Positions 10,397 to 20,900 of a DNA stretch of 64,000 nucleotides are shown here, piece by piece (the stretch's first letter is position 1; each line of letters starts with the position of its first letter). The stretch is taken from assembly GCA_023388255.1 (NCBI GenBank), contig JAEWGO010000011.1, positions 124,001-188,000 of the forward strand. The letters are read 5' to 3'. The position numbers were made by a program, and so were the translations under genes. The DNA comes from Pseudomonadota bacterium. Its GTDB lineage: Bacteria > Pseudomonadota > Gammaproteobacteria > Xanthomonadales > Rhodanobacteraceae. The notes below the pieces were generated by a model. The model did no database searches. It was not told where the DNA came from and saw only the letters and a program-made list of their open reading frames with translations.

Positions 10397-11152
10397 CTAT
10401 TCGACATAGCCGGCGACCATCACGCGCTTGCCGTAGCGCAGCTGTTCGTAGGCATCCTCTGGCGGTGGCACCAGTTCAACGCGGGCGAAACCGATCTTGC
10501 GCATGATCCAGAACAGCGCTTCGAGGCTCGGCACGAGGCAGATGCCGGTCGTGCTCGCCTCTGGGCCGTGCGTGTCGTCGGTTTCGTCGATGATGCCGAA
10601 CGATCCCTTCAGCGGGCGCACGAAGCGATAGCTGCCATAGTCGACCATGCCGGTCATGCCGGGCACGATCTGGGTCTCGACGACGCACATGTGGCGCGTC
10701 AGCGCACGCGCCATGCGCAACGCGCCGATCGGGTTTTCGAGGTGATAGATCAGGCCGAGCATCAGCACGAGGTCAAACTGGCCGATCTTGGCCGGGTCGA
10801 GCGCGTGCACGTCCGATTGCATCACGCGCAGCTCGGAGAGATTCAGCGCATCGCGGATCAAAGTTGTATCGGCGACGTGTTCGGGGCGCGCATCGACGGC
10901 GAGCACGTCGTCGGCGTTCCATTCGGCCAGCTTGGTCGAGAACCAGCCCTGATGGCAGGCGATGTCGATCGCGTTGTGGCCGGCAAGTGAAGCGCCGAAG
11001 CGTGCGTCGACGACGCCTTTCAGCATCGCCAGTCGACTCGCGTGGATCTGGTCGAGTGCGCCGTCGTCGTAGGTCGAGGTGATCTTTCCGCTCGGCAGCT
11101 GGAAGCGGTAGAACCAGGTCTTGTCGAGAATGCGTTGTTCGGTCGCGCTCAT
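10397..11152 (-). CDS. class I SAM-dependent methyltransferase (CmoB/DUF1698-like)
   Basis: A 251-residue cytoplasmic methyltransferase. The SAM-binding motif is AIDIACHQGWFSTKLAEW followed by the acidic strand LAVDARPEH; QFDLVLMLGLIYHLENP is the post-I/catalytic region. The opening LDKTWFYRFQLPSG and the HLENP segment resemble the DUF1698/CmoB branch, but the protein lacks the long N-terminal part of true CmoB, so tRNA wobble modification should not be assumed. The C-terminal LRYGKRVMVAGYVE resembles small-molecule or lipid methyltransferases of the same fold. Neighbours (metalloprotease, lytic transglycosylase) give no clue. Start ATG at 11152. Confidence 0.7.
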   Translation of the reverse strand: MSATEQRILDKTWFYRFQLPSGKITSTYDDGALDQIHASRLAMLKGVVDARFGASLAGHNAIDIACHQGWFSTKLAEWNADDVLAVDARPEHVADTTLIRDALNLSELRVMQSDVHALDPAKIGQFDLVLMLGLIYHLENPIGALRMARALTRHMCVVETQIVPGMTGMVDYGSYRFVRPLKGSFGIIDETDDTHGPEASTTGICLVPSLEALFWIMRKIGFARVELVPPPEDAYEQLRYGKRVMVAGYVE

Positions 11153-11244
11153 GGCGGCTCATGCAAAGGATAAACCTCGATTCTATCCGCAGTCGCCGCG
11201 CGGAGTTGCGTGGCCATGGGCATCGCCGACATTGCGCGTCGCGG

Positions 11245-12030
11245 CTATTGCGCTGGCGCGAGCTGCGCCGGCAGCGGCGCAAGCCCCATCGACGCGCGAT
11301 AGCGCGCATACAGTGCCTGCACCTTGGCGACGTATTCCTGCGTTTCCGCATAGGGTGGAACGCCGCCGTATTGCGTGACCGCACCGATGCCGGCGTTGTA
11401 GGCCGCCGCAACGAGGTTGAGGTCGCCCTCGTAGCGTGTCGCAAGAACCTTCAGATGGCGTGCACCGGCCATGATCGATTCCTTCGCGGAAAACGGATTC
11501 TTGACGCCATAGTCGCCGATCACGTCCGGCATCAACTGCATCACGCCCTTGGCGCCTTTCACCGAAACCGCGCTCGCGTCGTAGGCGCTTTCCGCGTGCG
11601 CGATCGCGCGCAGCCACGCTTCGTCGACGCCGGTGCGTTTCGCGGCCGCCCTGAAGTCCTGCACGAATTCGTTCGTGCGCGGCTTGCCGACCTTGCCAAG
11701 GCCGGCGTGCGCGGGCGAACCCGCTGGCGTCTGCACGGTGAATGCCAGCACCCTGGTCGAGCCGGGCAGGTTGCGTGTGCTGTAGACGGTCTTGCCATCC
11801 TGCTCGCGCTGGTAGAGCGAGCCGTGGACCACTCCCATTGCGCCCCACAGGTTCGGCAACCGTGCGGCGTTGTCGTCGAGCTCCTTCGCGTAACACTCGG
11901 AACCCGGTTCCGGTGCAGTTGCGAGGCTGACCGTGCCGTCGCGCACACAGCGGTAGACGGTGCGCGCGAATGCCTCCGGAGCGAGGCCCAGCGCGAGTGC
12001 GATCAGCAGGACTGAGGTGGCACGACGCAT
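11245..12030 (-). CDS. exported lytic transglycosylase (SLT domain)
   Basis: 261 residues: signal peptide RRATSVLLIALALGLAPEAFA, a 100-residue linker region with a YRCVRDGTVSLAT segment of DUF4124 type, then a soluble lytic transglycosylase domain. Motifs: AIAHAESAYD with catalytic Glu147, KGAKGVMQLMPD, and LVAAAYNAGIGAV. It cleaves the glycosidic bond between MurNAc and GlcNAc in peptidoglycan to form 1,6-anhydro ends and acts in the periplasm. The frame extends far upstream, but the ATG at 12030 sits directly before the signal peptide; no strong Shine-Dalgarno is seen. It follows the DUF3187 gene by 67 bp on the same strand and may share its transcript. Confidence 0.9.
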   Translation of the reverse strand: MRRATSVLLIALALGLAPEAFARTVYRCVRDGTVSLATAPEPGSECYAKELDDNAARLPNLWGAMGVVHGSLYQREQDGKTVYSTRNLPGSTRVLAFTVQTPAGSPAHAGLGKVGKPRTNEFVQDFRAAAKRTGVDEAWLRAIAHAESAYDASAVSVKGAKGVMQLMPDVIGDYGVKNPFSAKESIMAGARHLKVLATRYEGDLNLVAAAYNAGIGAVTQYGGVPPYAETQEYVAKVQALYARYRASMGLAPLPAQLAPAQ

Positions 12031-12097
12031 CACCGCGCATTGTAGTTGGGCCGGCTGAATGGATGGCCGCGCGCGACTATTGGTATTGCCGGAGCTC

Positions 12098-13126
12098 TCA
12101 AAGCGACAGATTGACGAAGAACGTGACGTCCTGTGCGTGGCGCGGAATTGCGTCCTCGACGAGACCGGCGCGCAGGCTCCAACCGGCGCGCGCATGCCAG
12201 GCGGTCGAGAGGACAAGGTTGGCGGCGGATTCGAGATACGGCAGATCGGAGTCGTACAACGCACCGTGCCACTGCAATTGTGCGGCGACATCCCAGTCGG
12301 GCCGCAGCATGCAGCCGATGGTCCCATCGAAAAACGGTACCTGTTCGTTCGCGCGTTGTGGCAGCAGGCGCGTGTTGCCGCGCTGCATCAGGCCGACGCG
12401 TGCGCCCCACGGGAAACGTGTTTGCGCATCGGTCGACTGCGCGGCCAGCCAGAGGCTGAGATCGGCAGCGCGGTCGTCGACCAGCGCACTCGCGTGCGAT
12501 GTCGGCAGCTTCAGGGTCGCGCCGTACACCCACTCATGGTTATCGGCCGGGGTGCGTGCGGCGATGTCGAGCAATACTGGCGCGATCGTGTGCAGGTTGC
12601 GATCGAGCGCGATGCGTTCGCCACGGTTGTCGTCATACGCGATCGTGTGGCCGTCGGTGCCGAGGCGGCCGCGGTCGCCATTGCTGAAGCCGAACGTACG
12701 GTGGAAATCCTCGATGAAGGAATCGAGGAAGCCGTTGCCGATATCGACGCCGCCCAAGCTTGCGCGCAGCAGCCAGCGTTCGCCGAACGCGCGCGTGACG
12801 GCGATGCGTGCTTCGTGGATTTCGGCGTCGTAGACGAGATGCTCGGTGCCGCGGTCGAACGCCAGCTCGCTGTTGCTGGCCGCTGCGATCACCTCGATGC
12901 GCCAGCGATCTGGTGCCGCGGCCGGTGGCGCGAATGGCAATCCGCTCGCGGCGACGAACGGGTTCGTGTCGCGGTAGAACTGCCATGGTGCGGTGGCATA
13001 TTCGGCCGCGGCGGAACCCGCGCCGCATGCCAGCGTGAACAAGGACAGCCACACGGCAAAGAGGCGCCCGATCGGAATCGGGCGCCTCTGGCCGCTGCTG
13101 CGGGAACGCCGCTGCAGCGTGTGCAT
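12098..13126 (-). CDS. DUF3187 family exported protein
   Basis: About 342 residues. After a hydrophobic segment (LFAVWLSLFTLACGAGSAAA) comes the mature part with the family's opening NPFVAASGLPFAPPAA and the FGERWLLRASL and DGFIEDFH-like stretches; it ends ...DVTFFVNLSL, with an aromatic penultimate region like outer-membrane beta-barrels. Function is unknown; a barrel or periplasmic role is inference. The start is doubtful: the ATG at 13126 gives a long Arg-rich lead whose DNA contains a perfect 13-bp hairpin (13060-13089), while a GTG near 13053, below the hairpin, would start directly in the hydrophobic core but without positive charge. It lies 8 bp below the RND pump gene. Confidence 0.8.
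   Translation of the reverse strand: MHTLQRRSRSSGQRRPIPIGRLFAVWLSLFTLACGAGSAAAEYATAPWQFYRDTNPFVAASGLPFAPPAAAPDRWRIEVIAAASNSELAFDRGTEHLVYDAEIHEARIAVTRAFGERWLLRASLGGVDIGNGFLDSFIEDFHRTFGFSNGDRGRLGTDGHTIAYDDNRGERIALDRNLHTIAPVLLDIAARTPADNHEWVYGATLKLPTSHASALVDDRAADLSLWLAAQSTDAQTRFPWGARVGLMQRGNTRLLPQRANEQVPFFDGTIGCMLRPDWDVAAQLQWHGALYDSDLPYLESAANLVLSTAWHARAGWSLRAGLVEDAIPRHAQDVTFFVNLSL
13060..13089 (-). terminator. perfect 13-bp hairpin below the RND pump gene
   Basis: Two perfect 13-bp arms (core GGCGCC) around a 4-base loop. Read on the minus strand it is followed by a short T-run, so it looks like an intrinsic terminator for the RND operon. It lies inside the apparent 5' end of the DUF3187 reading frame. 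Confidence 0.7.
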
Positions 13127-13134
13127 CGCTCGCG

Positions 13135-16100
13135 TCAGCCGTGGTCGTGCGACGAGGCGGTGGCTGCCCGGGTGACTTCCGGAGCCTCCATCTTGTCGCC
13201 CAGCAGGCGGCGCACGATCACGTAGAACACCGGGATCAACAGCAGGCCGAGGAACGTCGCGAACAGCATGCCGCCGATGACGCCGGTGCCGATCGCGTGC
13301 CGCGCGTTGGCGCCCGCACCCGTCGAAACCGCCAGCGGCAGCACGCCGAGGATGAACGCGAAAGAGGTCATCAGGATCGGCCTCAGGCGCAGGCGCGCCG
13401 CGTCGACCACGGCGGTGGCCAGGTTGCGTCCGGCGAGTTGTTCGGCGACGGCGAATTCGACGATCAGGATCGCGTTCTTCGCAGCGAGGCCGATGATGGT
13501 GATGATGCCGATCTTGAAATAGACGTCGTTGGTCAGTCCGCGCAGGTCGGTGGCGAGTACCGCGCCGAGCACGCCGAGCGGAACCACCAGCAACACAGCG
13601 ACCGGGATCGACCAGCTTTCGTACAACGCGGCCAGGCACAGGAACACGATCAGGATCGACAACGCATACAGCATCGGTGCCTGGTTGCCGGAAATGATCT
13701 CCTGCAGCGATTGGCCGGCCCAGTCGAAACCGAAGCCCTGCGGCAGATCCTTGTTGATGATGTCCTGCATCGCCGTCATCGCTTCGCCGGAACTCTTGCC
13801 CGGCGCCTGCGAGCCGACGATCTCGATCGCCGAATAGCCGTTGTAGCGCACCAGACTCGGCGAGCCCATCGACCATTCCGTCTTGACCACGTTGGAGAGC
13901 GGGATCATCTGCGGTACCGCGCTGCCCGAGACCGCCAGAGAACTGGGAACATAGAAGCGATTGAGCGCTTCTGCGCTCATGCGAAACGGCGCGTCGGCCT
14001 GCATGTTCACGCGCAGAACGCGACCCTGGTAGAAGAAGTCGTTGGCATACACGGGCGCCAGCATCAGCTGGATGGCGGTGTACACGTCCGACAGCGAAAG
14101 ACCCATCGACTGCGCCTGCACGCGGTCGACCTTCATCGCCAGCTGCGGCGAGTCGGGCAGGCCGTTCGGGCGCACGCCGGTCAGGATGTCGGTTTGCTGT
14201 GCCGCCTTGCCGAGCAGGATGTTCTGCGCGTTGACCAACGCATCGTGACCGGCGCCGGCGCGATCCTGCAGATACATGTCGAAACCGCCGAACTGGCCGA
14301 GTCCGCTGATCGTAGGCAGGTTGACGACGAACGCCTGTGCGTCCTTGATGCCCATGAAGATCGCGCCGTTCAACTGCTGGATCAATTGCGCGGCGTTCTC
14401 CTTGCGGTCGGCCCATTTCTTGAAGCGGAAGAATGCCATGCCGACGTTCTCGCCCTGGCCGACGAAACTGAAACCGGACACTGCGATGACGCCGTCCACC
14501 GCCGGGTTCTTGCGCGCAATCGTGTCCAGCTGGTGCATGACCGCGTTCGTGCGCGAGATGCTGGCACCGGCCGGCAAGGTGACGACCGCCAGCGCATAGC
14601 CCTGGTCTTCCTCGGGCACGAAGCTGCCCGGCAGGCGCGCGAACAGGAAACCGCACAGGACCGCCACGGCGAGGAATGCGACCATCCAGGTCGGCGCGTG
14701 CCGGATCGCGCCACGGATGTGGCCGGTATATGTCTTCTGCGTCCAGTCGAACACTTTGTTGAAGCCGCGGAACAGCGCGTTCTTGCGCGTCTCGTGCATC
14801 GGCTTCAGCAGGGTCGCGCACAACGCCGGGGTGAAGGCCAGCGCAAGGAAGGCGGAGAACGCGGTCGACAGCGCAATCGTCAGGCAGAACTGGCGGTAGA
14901 TCGCGCCGACACTGCCGGACTGCAGCGCGCTCGGGATGAACACCGCCATCAGCACGACGGCGATCGCGACGACCGCGCCGCTGATCTGGCTCATCGCCTT
15001 GCGCGTGGCGTCCTTGGGCGACAAGCCTTCCTCCGCCATCAGCCGTTCGACGTTCTCGATGACGACGATCGCGTCGTCGACGACGATGCCGATGACCAGC
15101 ACCATGCCGAACAGGCTGAGCTGGTTGATCGTGAAGCCTACGGTCCACATGCCGAGAAAACCGCCCATCAGCGCGACCGGGATGACCAGCAGCGCGATGA
15201 TCGTCATGCGCAGGTTCTGCAGGAACATCAACATCACCAGGAACACGAGGATGATCGCCTCGATCAGCGTCTGCACCACTTCCTCGATCGAGATCGTGAT
15301 GAAGTCGGACGTGTCGTATGGAACGAACCACGACACGCCCTGCGGGAAGCTCGGCTGCAGTTCGGCGAGCTTGGCCTTGACCGCCTTGGTCACGCCGAGC
15401 GCGTTGGCGCCGGTCAGCAACTGCACGGCGAAGCCGGCGACCGGCTGGCTGTTGTAGGTGACGTTGTGGCCGTAGGTGAACGGACCGAGCTCGACGCGGG
15501 CGACGTCCTTCAGACGCACGCTGGTGCCGTCGGTATTGGTGCGCAGAATGATGTTCTCGAACTGCTCGGGCGTGGAGAAACGCCCTTCGGCGACCACCGT
15601 CGCGGTGAAGCCGGTGCCGCTGGTAGACGGCTCCCCGCCCAGCGATCCGGCAGCAACCTGCACGTTCTGGCTTCGCACTGCGCCCAGTGCCTGCGCCGCG
15701 GAAAGGTTGTAGCCATGCAGCTTGTCGGCGTCGAGCCAGATACGCATGGCGTACTCGGACCCGAACTGGGTCGCGCTGCCGACGCCGGGAATGCGCTGGA
15801 TCTGGTCGAGCACACGCGAGGCGAGCAGGTTGTTGAGCGCATAGGAATCAAAACTGCCGTCGTCGGACTTCAGCATGCCGACCATCAGGAAGCCGGCGTT
15901 CGCCTTCGCCACGACGATGCCCTGCTGGGCCACTTCCGAAGGCAGGCGCGGTGTCGCCAGCGAAACCTTGTTCTGTGTCTGCACCTGCGCGATGTCGGGA
16001 TCGGTCCCGGGTTCGAACGTCAGCGTGATCTGCGCGCTGCCGTTCGAACTCGATGTCGAACTGAAGTAGGCGAGGTGGTCGATGCCGTTGAGCTGCTGTT

Positions 16101-16296
16101 CGATCACCTGAGTCACGGTCTTTTCGACCGTGCTCGCGTCGGCGCCCTGATAGCTGGCGCTGACCACGACCTGGGGGGGCGCAATCGTCGGATACGACTC
16201 GATGCCGAGATTGAAGATCGCGATCGCGCCGCCGAGCGTGATCAAGATAGCGACGACCCAGGCGAAGATCGGCCGGTCGATGAAGAAATTGGGCAT
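13135..16296 (-). CDS. RND multidrug efflux pump, inner-membrane subunit (AcrB/MexB type)
   Basis: 1053 residues, the usual HAE-1 length. It starts MPNFFIDRPIFAWVVAI, the classic first helix. The proton relay is intact: Asp407 and Asp408 in GIVVDDAIVVIENVER and Lys in GLAAKNAILIVEFA near residue 940. Twelve membrane helices with two large periplasmic loops are expected. As a trimer it exports hydrophobic toxic compounds and drugs from periplasm and membrane, driven by protons. The adaptor gene is 12 bp upstream. No outer-membrane channel gene accompanies the pair, so it presumably uses a TolC-type channel encoded elsewhere. No regulator gene is adjacent. Confidence 0.97.
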   Translation of the reverse strand: MPNFFIDRPIFAWVVAILITLGGAIAIFNLGIESYPTIAPPQVVVSASYQGADASTVEKTVTQVIEQQLNGIDHLAYFSSTSSSNGSAQITLTFEPGTDPDIAQVQTQNKVSLATPRLPSEVAQQGIVVAKANAGFLMVGMLKSDDGSFDSYALNNLLASRVLDQIQRIPGVGSATQFGSEYAMRIWLDADKLHGYNLSAAQALGAVRSQNVQVAAGSLGGEPSTSGTGFTATVVAEGRFSTPEQFENIILRTNTDGTSVRLKDVARVELGPFTYGHNVTYNSQPVAGFAVQLLTGANALGVTKAVKAKLAELQPSFPQGVSWFVPYDTSDFITISIEEVVQTLIEAIILVFLVMLMFLQNLRMTIIALLVIPVALMGGFLGMWTVGFTINQLSLFGMVLVIGIVVDDAIVVIENVERLMAEEGLSPKDATRKAMSQISGAVVAIAVVLMAVFIPSALQSGSVGAIYRQFCLTIALSTAFSAFLALAFTPALCATLLKPMHETRKNALFRGFNKVFDWTQKTYTGHIRGAIRHAPTWMVAFLAVAVLCGFLFARLPGSFVPEEDQGYALAVVTLPAGASISRTNAVMHQLDTIARKNPAVDGVIAVSGFSFVGQGENVGMAFFRFKKWADRKENAAQLIQQLNGAIFMGIKDAQAFVVNLPTISGLGQFGGFDMYLQDRAGAGHDALVNAQNILLGKAAQQTDILTGVRPNGLPDSPQLAMKVDRVQAQSMGLSLSDVYTAIQLMLAPVYANDFFYQGRVLRVNMQADAPFRMSAEALNRFYVPSSLAVSGSAVPQMIPLSNVVKTEWSMGSPSLVRYNGYSAIEIVGSQAPGKSSGEAMTAMQDIINKDLPQGFGFDWAGQSLQEIISGNQAPMLYALSILIVFLCLAALYESWSIPVAVLLVVPLGVLGAVLATDLRGLTNDVYFKIGIITIIGLAAKNAILIVEFAVAEQLAGRNLATAVVDAARLRLRPILMTSFAFILGVLPLAVSTGAGANARHAIGTGVIGGMLFATFLGLLLIPVFYVIVRRLLGDKMEAPEVTRAATASSHDHG

Positions 16297-16308
16297 GGGG
16301 CGGCGTCC

Positions 16309-17484
16309 TTACGGTTGGCCAGCTGCCGGCTTGGCAGTGGCTTGACCAGCAGGCTGCCAGGGCACGGCCTTGGCCGGTGCGTCGTGTTTGACTTTCTGCA
16401 CGCCGGAAACAACGACCTGATCGCCGTCGGCGAGACCGTCGGTCACGATCCAGCTGTCGCCCTGCTGCGAGTCCGCGGTGATGCGCTTCTGCGCCACCTT
16501 GCCATCGGCGCCGACGACGAATACGTAGGCGCCCTGCGCATCGCGCTGCACCGCAAGCTGCTTGACCAGCCACGCATGCTTGAGCTCGCCGAGCGTCAGG
16601 CGCACGTTGACGTATTGCCCCGGCAGCAGGGTGTGCTGCGGATTCGGCACGACTCCGCGCAAGGTCACCGCGCCGGTCGCGGCATCGACCGCGGTATCGG
16701 AGAAATCGAGCGTGCCCGCTTCACTGTACGGAGTTCCATCCTGCAGCAGCACTTCAACCTTGGCCTTGTTCTGCTCGGCCAGCTCCACGCTGCCGCTTGC
16801 GGCTGCACGGCGCAGGCTGTCGAGCGCGCCGACCGCCTGCGTGAAATTCACGTACAGCGAATCGATCTGGTCGACCGTGGTCAGCAATGTCGCTTCGCTC
16901 TGTCCGACCAGCGCGCCCTCGGTGACCTGCTGCTGGCCGGAACGACCGGAAATCGGCGCGGTCACGTCGGCGTAGCCAAGATTGATCCGGGCCGAGTCGA
17001 CGGTCGCCTGCGCCTGCTTGACCGCAGCCGCGGCAGTGCGCTCGGCGGCGATCGCGGTGTCGATATCCGCTTTCGACAGCAAACCCTTTTCTCCGACTGC
17101 GCGGGCGCGATCGGCGGCGACGTGGTTGTTCTGGTAGGTCGCCTGGGCGGAAGCGAGGTTCGCCAACTGCGCATTCAGCGTGGCGCGTAACTGGGTTGGG
17201 TCGATCTTGAACAGAACCTGGCCTTCCTTGACTTCGCTACCTTCGGTATAGACGCGCTTCTGCAGCACGCCAGCGACGCGCGCACGCACATCAGCCGAAC
17301 GCAATGGCGACAGGCGGCCCACCAGATTCTGGACCAGTGGCACCTGGGTCGCATGCACGGTGATCACGCCGACTTCCGGCGGTGGCATCTGCCGTTGTTG
17401 CGGTGCTTGTGTCTTGCCGCATCCGACGGCGGCCGTGGCGAGGGCGAGGGCGCCCATCCAGGTCAATGCGCTGTGCAACTTCAT
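16309..17484 (-). CDS. RND efflux periplasmic adaptor lipoprotein (AcrA/MexA type)
   Basis: 391 residues. The start ATG at 17484 has an excellent AAGGAAGG upstream and opens a lipoprotein signal (MKLHSALTWMGALALATAAVGC, lipobox AVGC). The membrane-fusion architecture follows: barrel-sandwich half VRARVAGVLQKRVYTEG, a helical hairpin (residues about 100-170), second half YADVTAPISGRSG, then a beta-barrel with LLPGQYVNVRL. The Pro/Ala-rich C-terminus is disordered. It links the inner-membrane pump encoded 12 bp downstream to an outer-membrane channel. First gene of the operon. Confidence 0.95.
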   Translation of the reverse strand: MKLHSALTWMGALALATAAVGCGKTQAPQQRQMPPPEVGVITVHATQVPLVQNLVGRLSPLRSADVRARVAGVLQKRVYTEGSEVKEGQVLFKIDPTQLRATLNAQLANLASAQATYQNNHVAADRARAVGEKGLLSKADIDTAIAAERTAAAAVKQAQATVDSARINLGYADVTAPISGRSGQQQVTEGALVGQSEATLLTTVDQIDSLYVNFTQAVGALDSLRRAAASGSVELAEQNKAKVEVLLQDGTPYSEAGTLDFSDTAVDAATGAVTLRGVVPNPQHTLLPGQYVNVRLTLGELKHAWLVKQLAVQRDAQGAYVFVVGADGKVAQKRITADSQQGDSWIVTDGLADGDQVVVSGVQKVKHDAPAKAVPWQPAGQATAKPAAGQP

Positions 17485-17926
17485 CGTGAAGTTTCCTTCC
17501 TTTGTTCTGGCTTCAATCGGGTTGGCTTGAAATGCATCGGATCGGAAGCGGCGAGTCTGCGCGCGGGCGGTCGGGGCTGCCAAGTCCGGTCGAGTCCGGA
17601 AGTGTGCTTCCCTGCGCTGGATCCGTTGCCGGTCCGCGTGTGCCGGGCATCGTCGCACGCGAATGCCGCGCTTGGCGCGAATGCGCTGCGACCGCGCTGC
17701 GATGGATCGTGGCGATACTACACTATCAGGTACAGAAATGGTCGATCGAACTGGGACGCCACGCATTGCGAGCCTCCTGCGGGCGCATGCGTGCACGGCC
17801 GATGACGTTCATGCAACACGCTGCAAAGCGGCTTTGCAGACAGCGCCATATGGATTCCTCGGAGGGCGGGGCGTATCCTTCGCGGACCGCTGTTTTTCCC
17901 ACGAATTCCCTAATTTCGGACCCATC
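17485..17926. other. 442-bp divergent promoter region
   Basis: This lies between the divergent RND operon and the glutamate dehydrogenase gene, so it must hold both promoters. An AT-richer island around 17713-17745 (TACTACACTATCAGGTAC) is the likeliest core promoter or operator area. I cannot fix -35/-10 boxes with confidence. No small gene seen. Confidence 0.4.
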
Positions 17927-20900
17927 ATGACCCCACAAGGCGCCGTGGCCGACACGCACGTCGATTCGATTCTCGCGCACCAATCCAGCTCCCTCAGCGG
18001 CAATGCCTTGCGCGATGCGCAGGCATTCTCCGCGGAATTCCTGCGCCGCGTCCCGGCCGAGGAAGTTGCCGCCCGAGATGCCGCTGCGTGGTCCTCGCTG
18101 ATTCAGGGCGTGCTCGAATTCGCGCGTGAACGCCACGTGGGCACCACCAAGGTTCGTGTGTTCAATCCGCCCGCCGGCGAGCAGGGAGCGGTGTCGCGCA
18201 CGGTGGTCGAGGTCGTCACTGACGACATGCCGTTCTTGGTCGATTCGGTCAGCATCGCGATCGCGAATGCAGGGCTGGCGAACCATGCGCTGATCCATCC
18301 CGTGTTCCGCATCGAGCGCGATGCCCAGGGGCGCATGGCCTCCGTGGCCGCCGGAGGCGCCACGGATGCGTCTGGCGCCGCCGAGTCGGTGATGTATTTC
18401 GAAGTGGACCGGCTCGCCGATGCCGGCGCCATCGAGCGCCTGCAGCGCGCCATCGCAGCCGGACTCGATGACGTGCGCGCCAGTGTCTCCGACTGGCAGG
18501 CGATGCGCACGCACGTGCTTGCCCTTGCCGACGACTTGAGCAAACGGCCGATGCCGGTGGACGCGGCTGGCGTCGCCGAAGCGCAGGACTTCCTGCGCTG
18601 GGCCGCCGAGGACAATTTCACCTTCCTCGGCTACCGCGAATATCGCGTCGAGAAGTCCGGCGGCGACGAAGTGCTGCAGGCGGTCGAAGGATCGGGCCTG
18701 GGCATCCTGCGCGGCTCCGAACGTTCCGTCGCGCCGCGTTCGCTGCGCACGCTGGTCGCCAAGGAACTGCCGCAGTCCGGTTCGATGGACGCGATCATAC
18801 TGACCAAGACCAATGCACGCGCCAGCGTGCACCGTCCGGGTTACATGGATTACGTCGGCGTGCTCTCGTTCGACGCCGCTGGTGTGCCGATCGCCGAGCA
18901 GCGGTTCCTCGGCCTGTTCACGACCAACGCCTATATGGCGCGCCCGCAGGATGTGCCGCTGGTGCGGCGCAAGGTCGAGACCGTCATGCAGCGTTCCGGC
19001 CTGCGCCGCGATTCGCATTCGGGCAAGGCGTTGCGCCACGTGCTCGAACTGCTGCCGCGCGACGAGTTGTTTCAGTGCAGCGAGGACGAGCTTTACGCGA
19101 TCGCGACCGGCATCCTCGCGCTGCGCGAGCGCCCACGCACGCGCCTGTTCGTGCGCCGCGACCGTTACGGGCGTTTCTATTCCTGTCTCGTCTACCTGCC
19201 GCGCGACCGCTTCAATTCCGATGTGCGCGAGCGCATCGAGGCCTTGCTCAAGCAGGCGTTTTCCGGCGAGCGCATCGACTCGTCGATCCATGTCGATGAA
19301 TCGCCGTTGGCCACACTGCATATCGTGGTGCGGCCGAAGCCCGGCGACCAGCCGAGCTACGACCCGGCGGCGATCGAACGTTCGATCGTCGGCATCGTGC
19401 GCAACTGGCGCGACGAGCTGCGCGATGCACTGGTCGAGCGCCATGGCGAAGCCGAAGGCCTCGCGCTTGCTTCGCGCTATGTGCGTGCGCTGCCGGCCGG
19501 CTACATCGAGGAAGTCACGCCGAACATCGCGGCGGTCGACGTCGCGCTCGCGGCCAGCCTGCGCGATGCCGACGACATCCGTCTGAACCTGTACCCGTCG
19601 CAGGACAAGCCCGGCACCCTGCATTTCAAGGTGTTCCGCCAGGGCAGCGACATCGCATTGTCGGAAGTCATTCCTCTGCTCGAGAACATGGGTCTGAGGG
19701 TCCTCACCGAGCAGCTTTACGAAATGCATCCGGGCAGCGATACGCTGTACATCCAGGACATCACGGTACAACCGGCGACGCGTTGCGAGTTCGACATCGA
19801 CGAGATCCGCGGCGCGTTCCAGGATGCGTTCGAGAACATCTGGCGCGGCAACGCCGAGAACGATGCGTTCAACAAGCTGATCCTCGGTGCGCGTCTGAAC
19901 TGGAGCCAGGTCGCGATGCTGCGCGGCTACAGCAAGTACCTGCTGCAGACCGGCGTACCGTTCTCCCAAAGCTACATGGAGGAGACGCTGAACCGCTATC
20001 CGGCATTGGCCGGATTGCTGGTCGAACTGTTCGAGGCGGGTTTCGATCCGCAGCGCGAGAGCGGCGATGCGGCATCCCTCGAAGCCGCGCGCACGCGCCT
20101 CGCCGGCGAGCTCAAGACGCTGGTGTCGGCCGATGCGCAAAAGCGCAATCCGCGCCTGATCGACGATCTCGTCGCCACGCGCGGCGCTTCGCGTGCAGAT
20201 CAGATCGGCGCGATCATCACGGCGGTCAAGGTGTTGCTGGAAGACGTCGGCAGCCTCGACGAGGACCGTATCCTGCGCGCCTACCTCGGCGTGATCGGCG
20301 CGACCTTGCGCACGAACTTCTATCAGATGAAGGACGGCAAGCCGAAGAACTACATCAGCTTCAAATTCGATCCGGCGCGCGTGCCAGATCTGCCGAAACC
20401 GCGCCCGTACCGCGAGATCTTCGTCTACGGCCCGCGCGTGGAAGGCACCCATTTGCGCTTCGGTCCGGTCGCTCGCGGCGGTCTGCGCTGGTCGGATCGT
20501 CGCGAAGATTTCCGCACGGAAGTGCTCGGTCTGGTCAAGGCGCAGATGGTCAAGAACACCGTCATCGTGCCGGTCGGATCGAAGGGCGGCTTCTTCGTCA
20601 AACGCCCGCCCGAGAGCGGCGAACGCGACGCCGTGCTGGCCGAGGGCATCGCCTGCTACAAGATGTTCATCAACGGCCTGCTCGACATCACCGACAACTA
20701 TGTCGGCACCGAGGTCGCGCATCCGCGGGACGTGGTGCGCCATGACGGCGATGATCCGTACCTCGTCGTTGCCGCCGACAAGGGCACCGCGAAGTTCTCC
20801 GACATCGCCAACGGCATCAGCGCCGAGCACGGTTACTGGCTCGGCGACGCGTTCGCCTCGGGCGGTTCGGTTGGCTACGACCACAAGGGCATGGGCATCA

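Noticed and set aside
13141..17190. A 1349-codon open frame on the plus strand
   Set aside because: It lies antisense to the RND pump and adaptor genes, is rich in Arg/His/Gln with no domain, and mirrors their codon bias. Artefact of GC-rich third positions.
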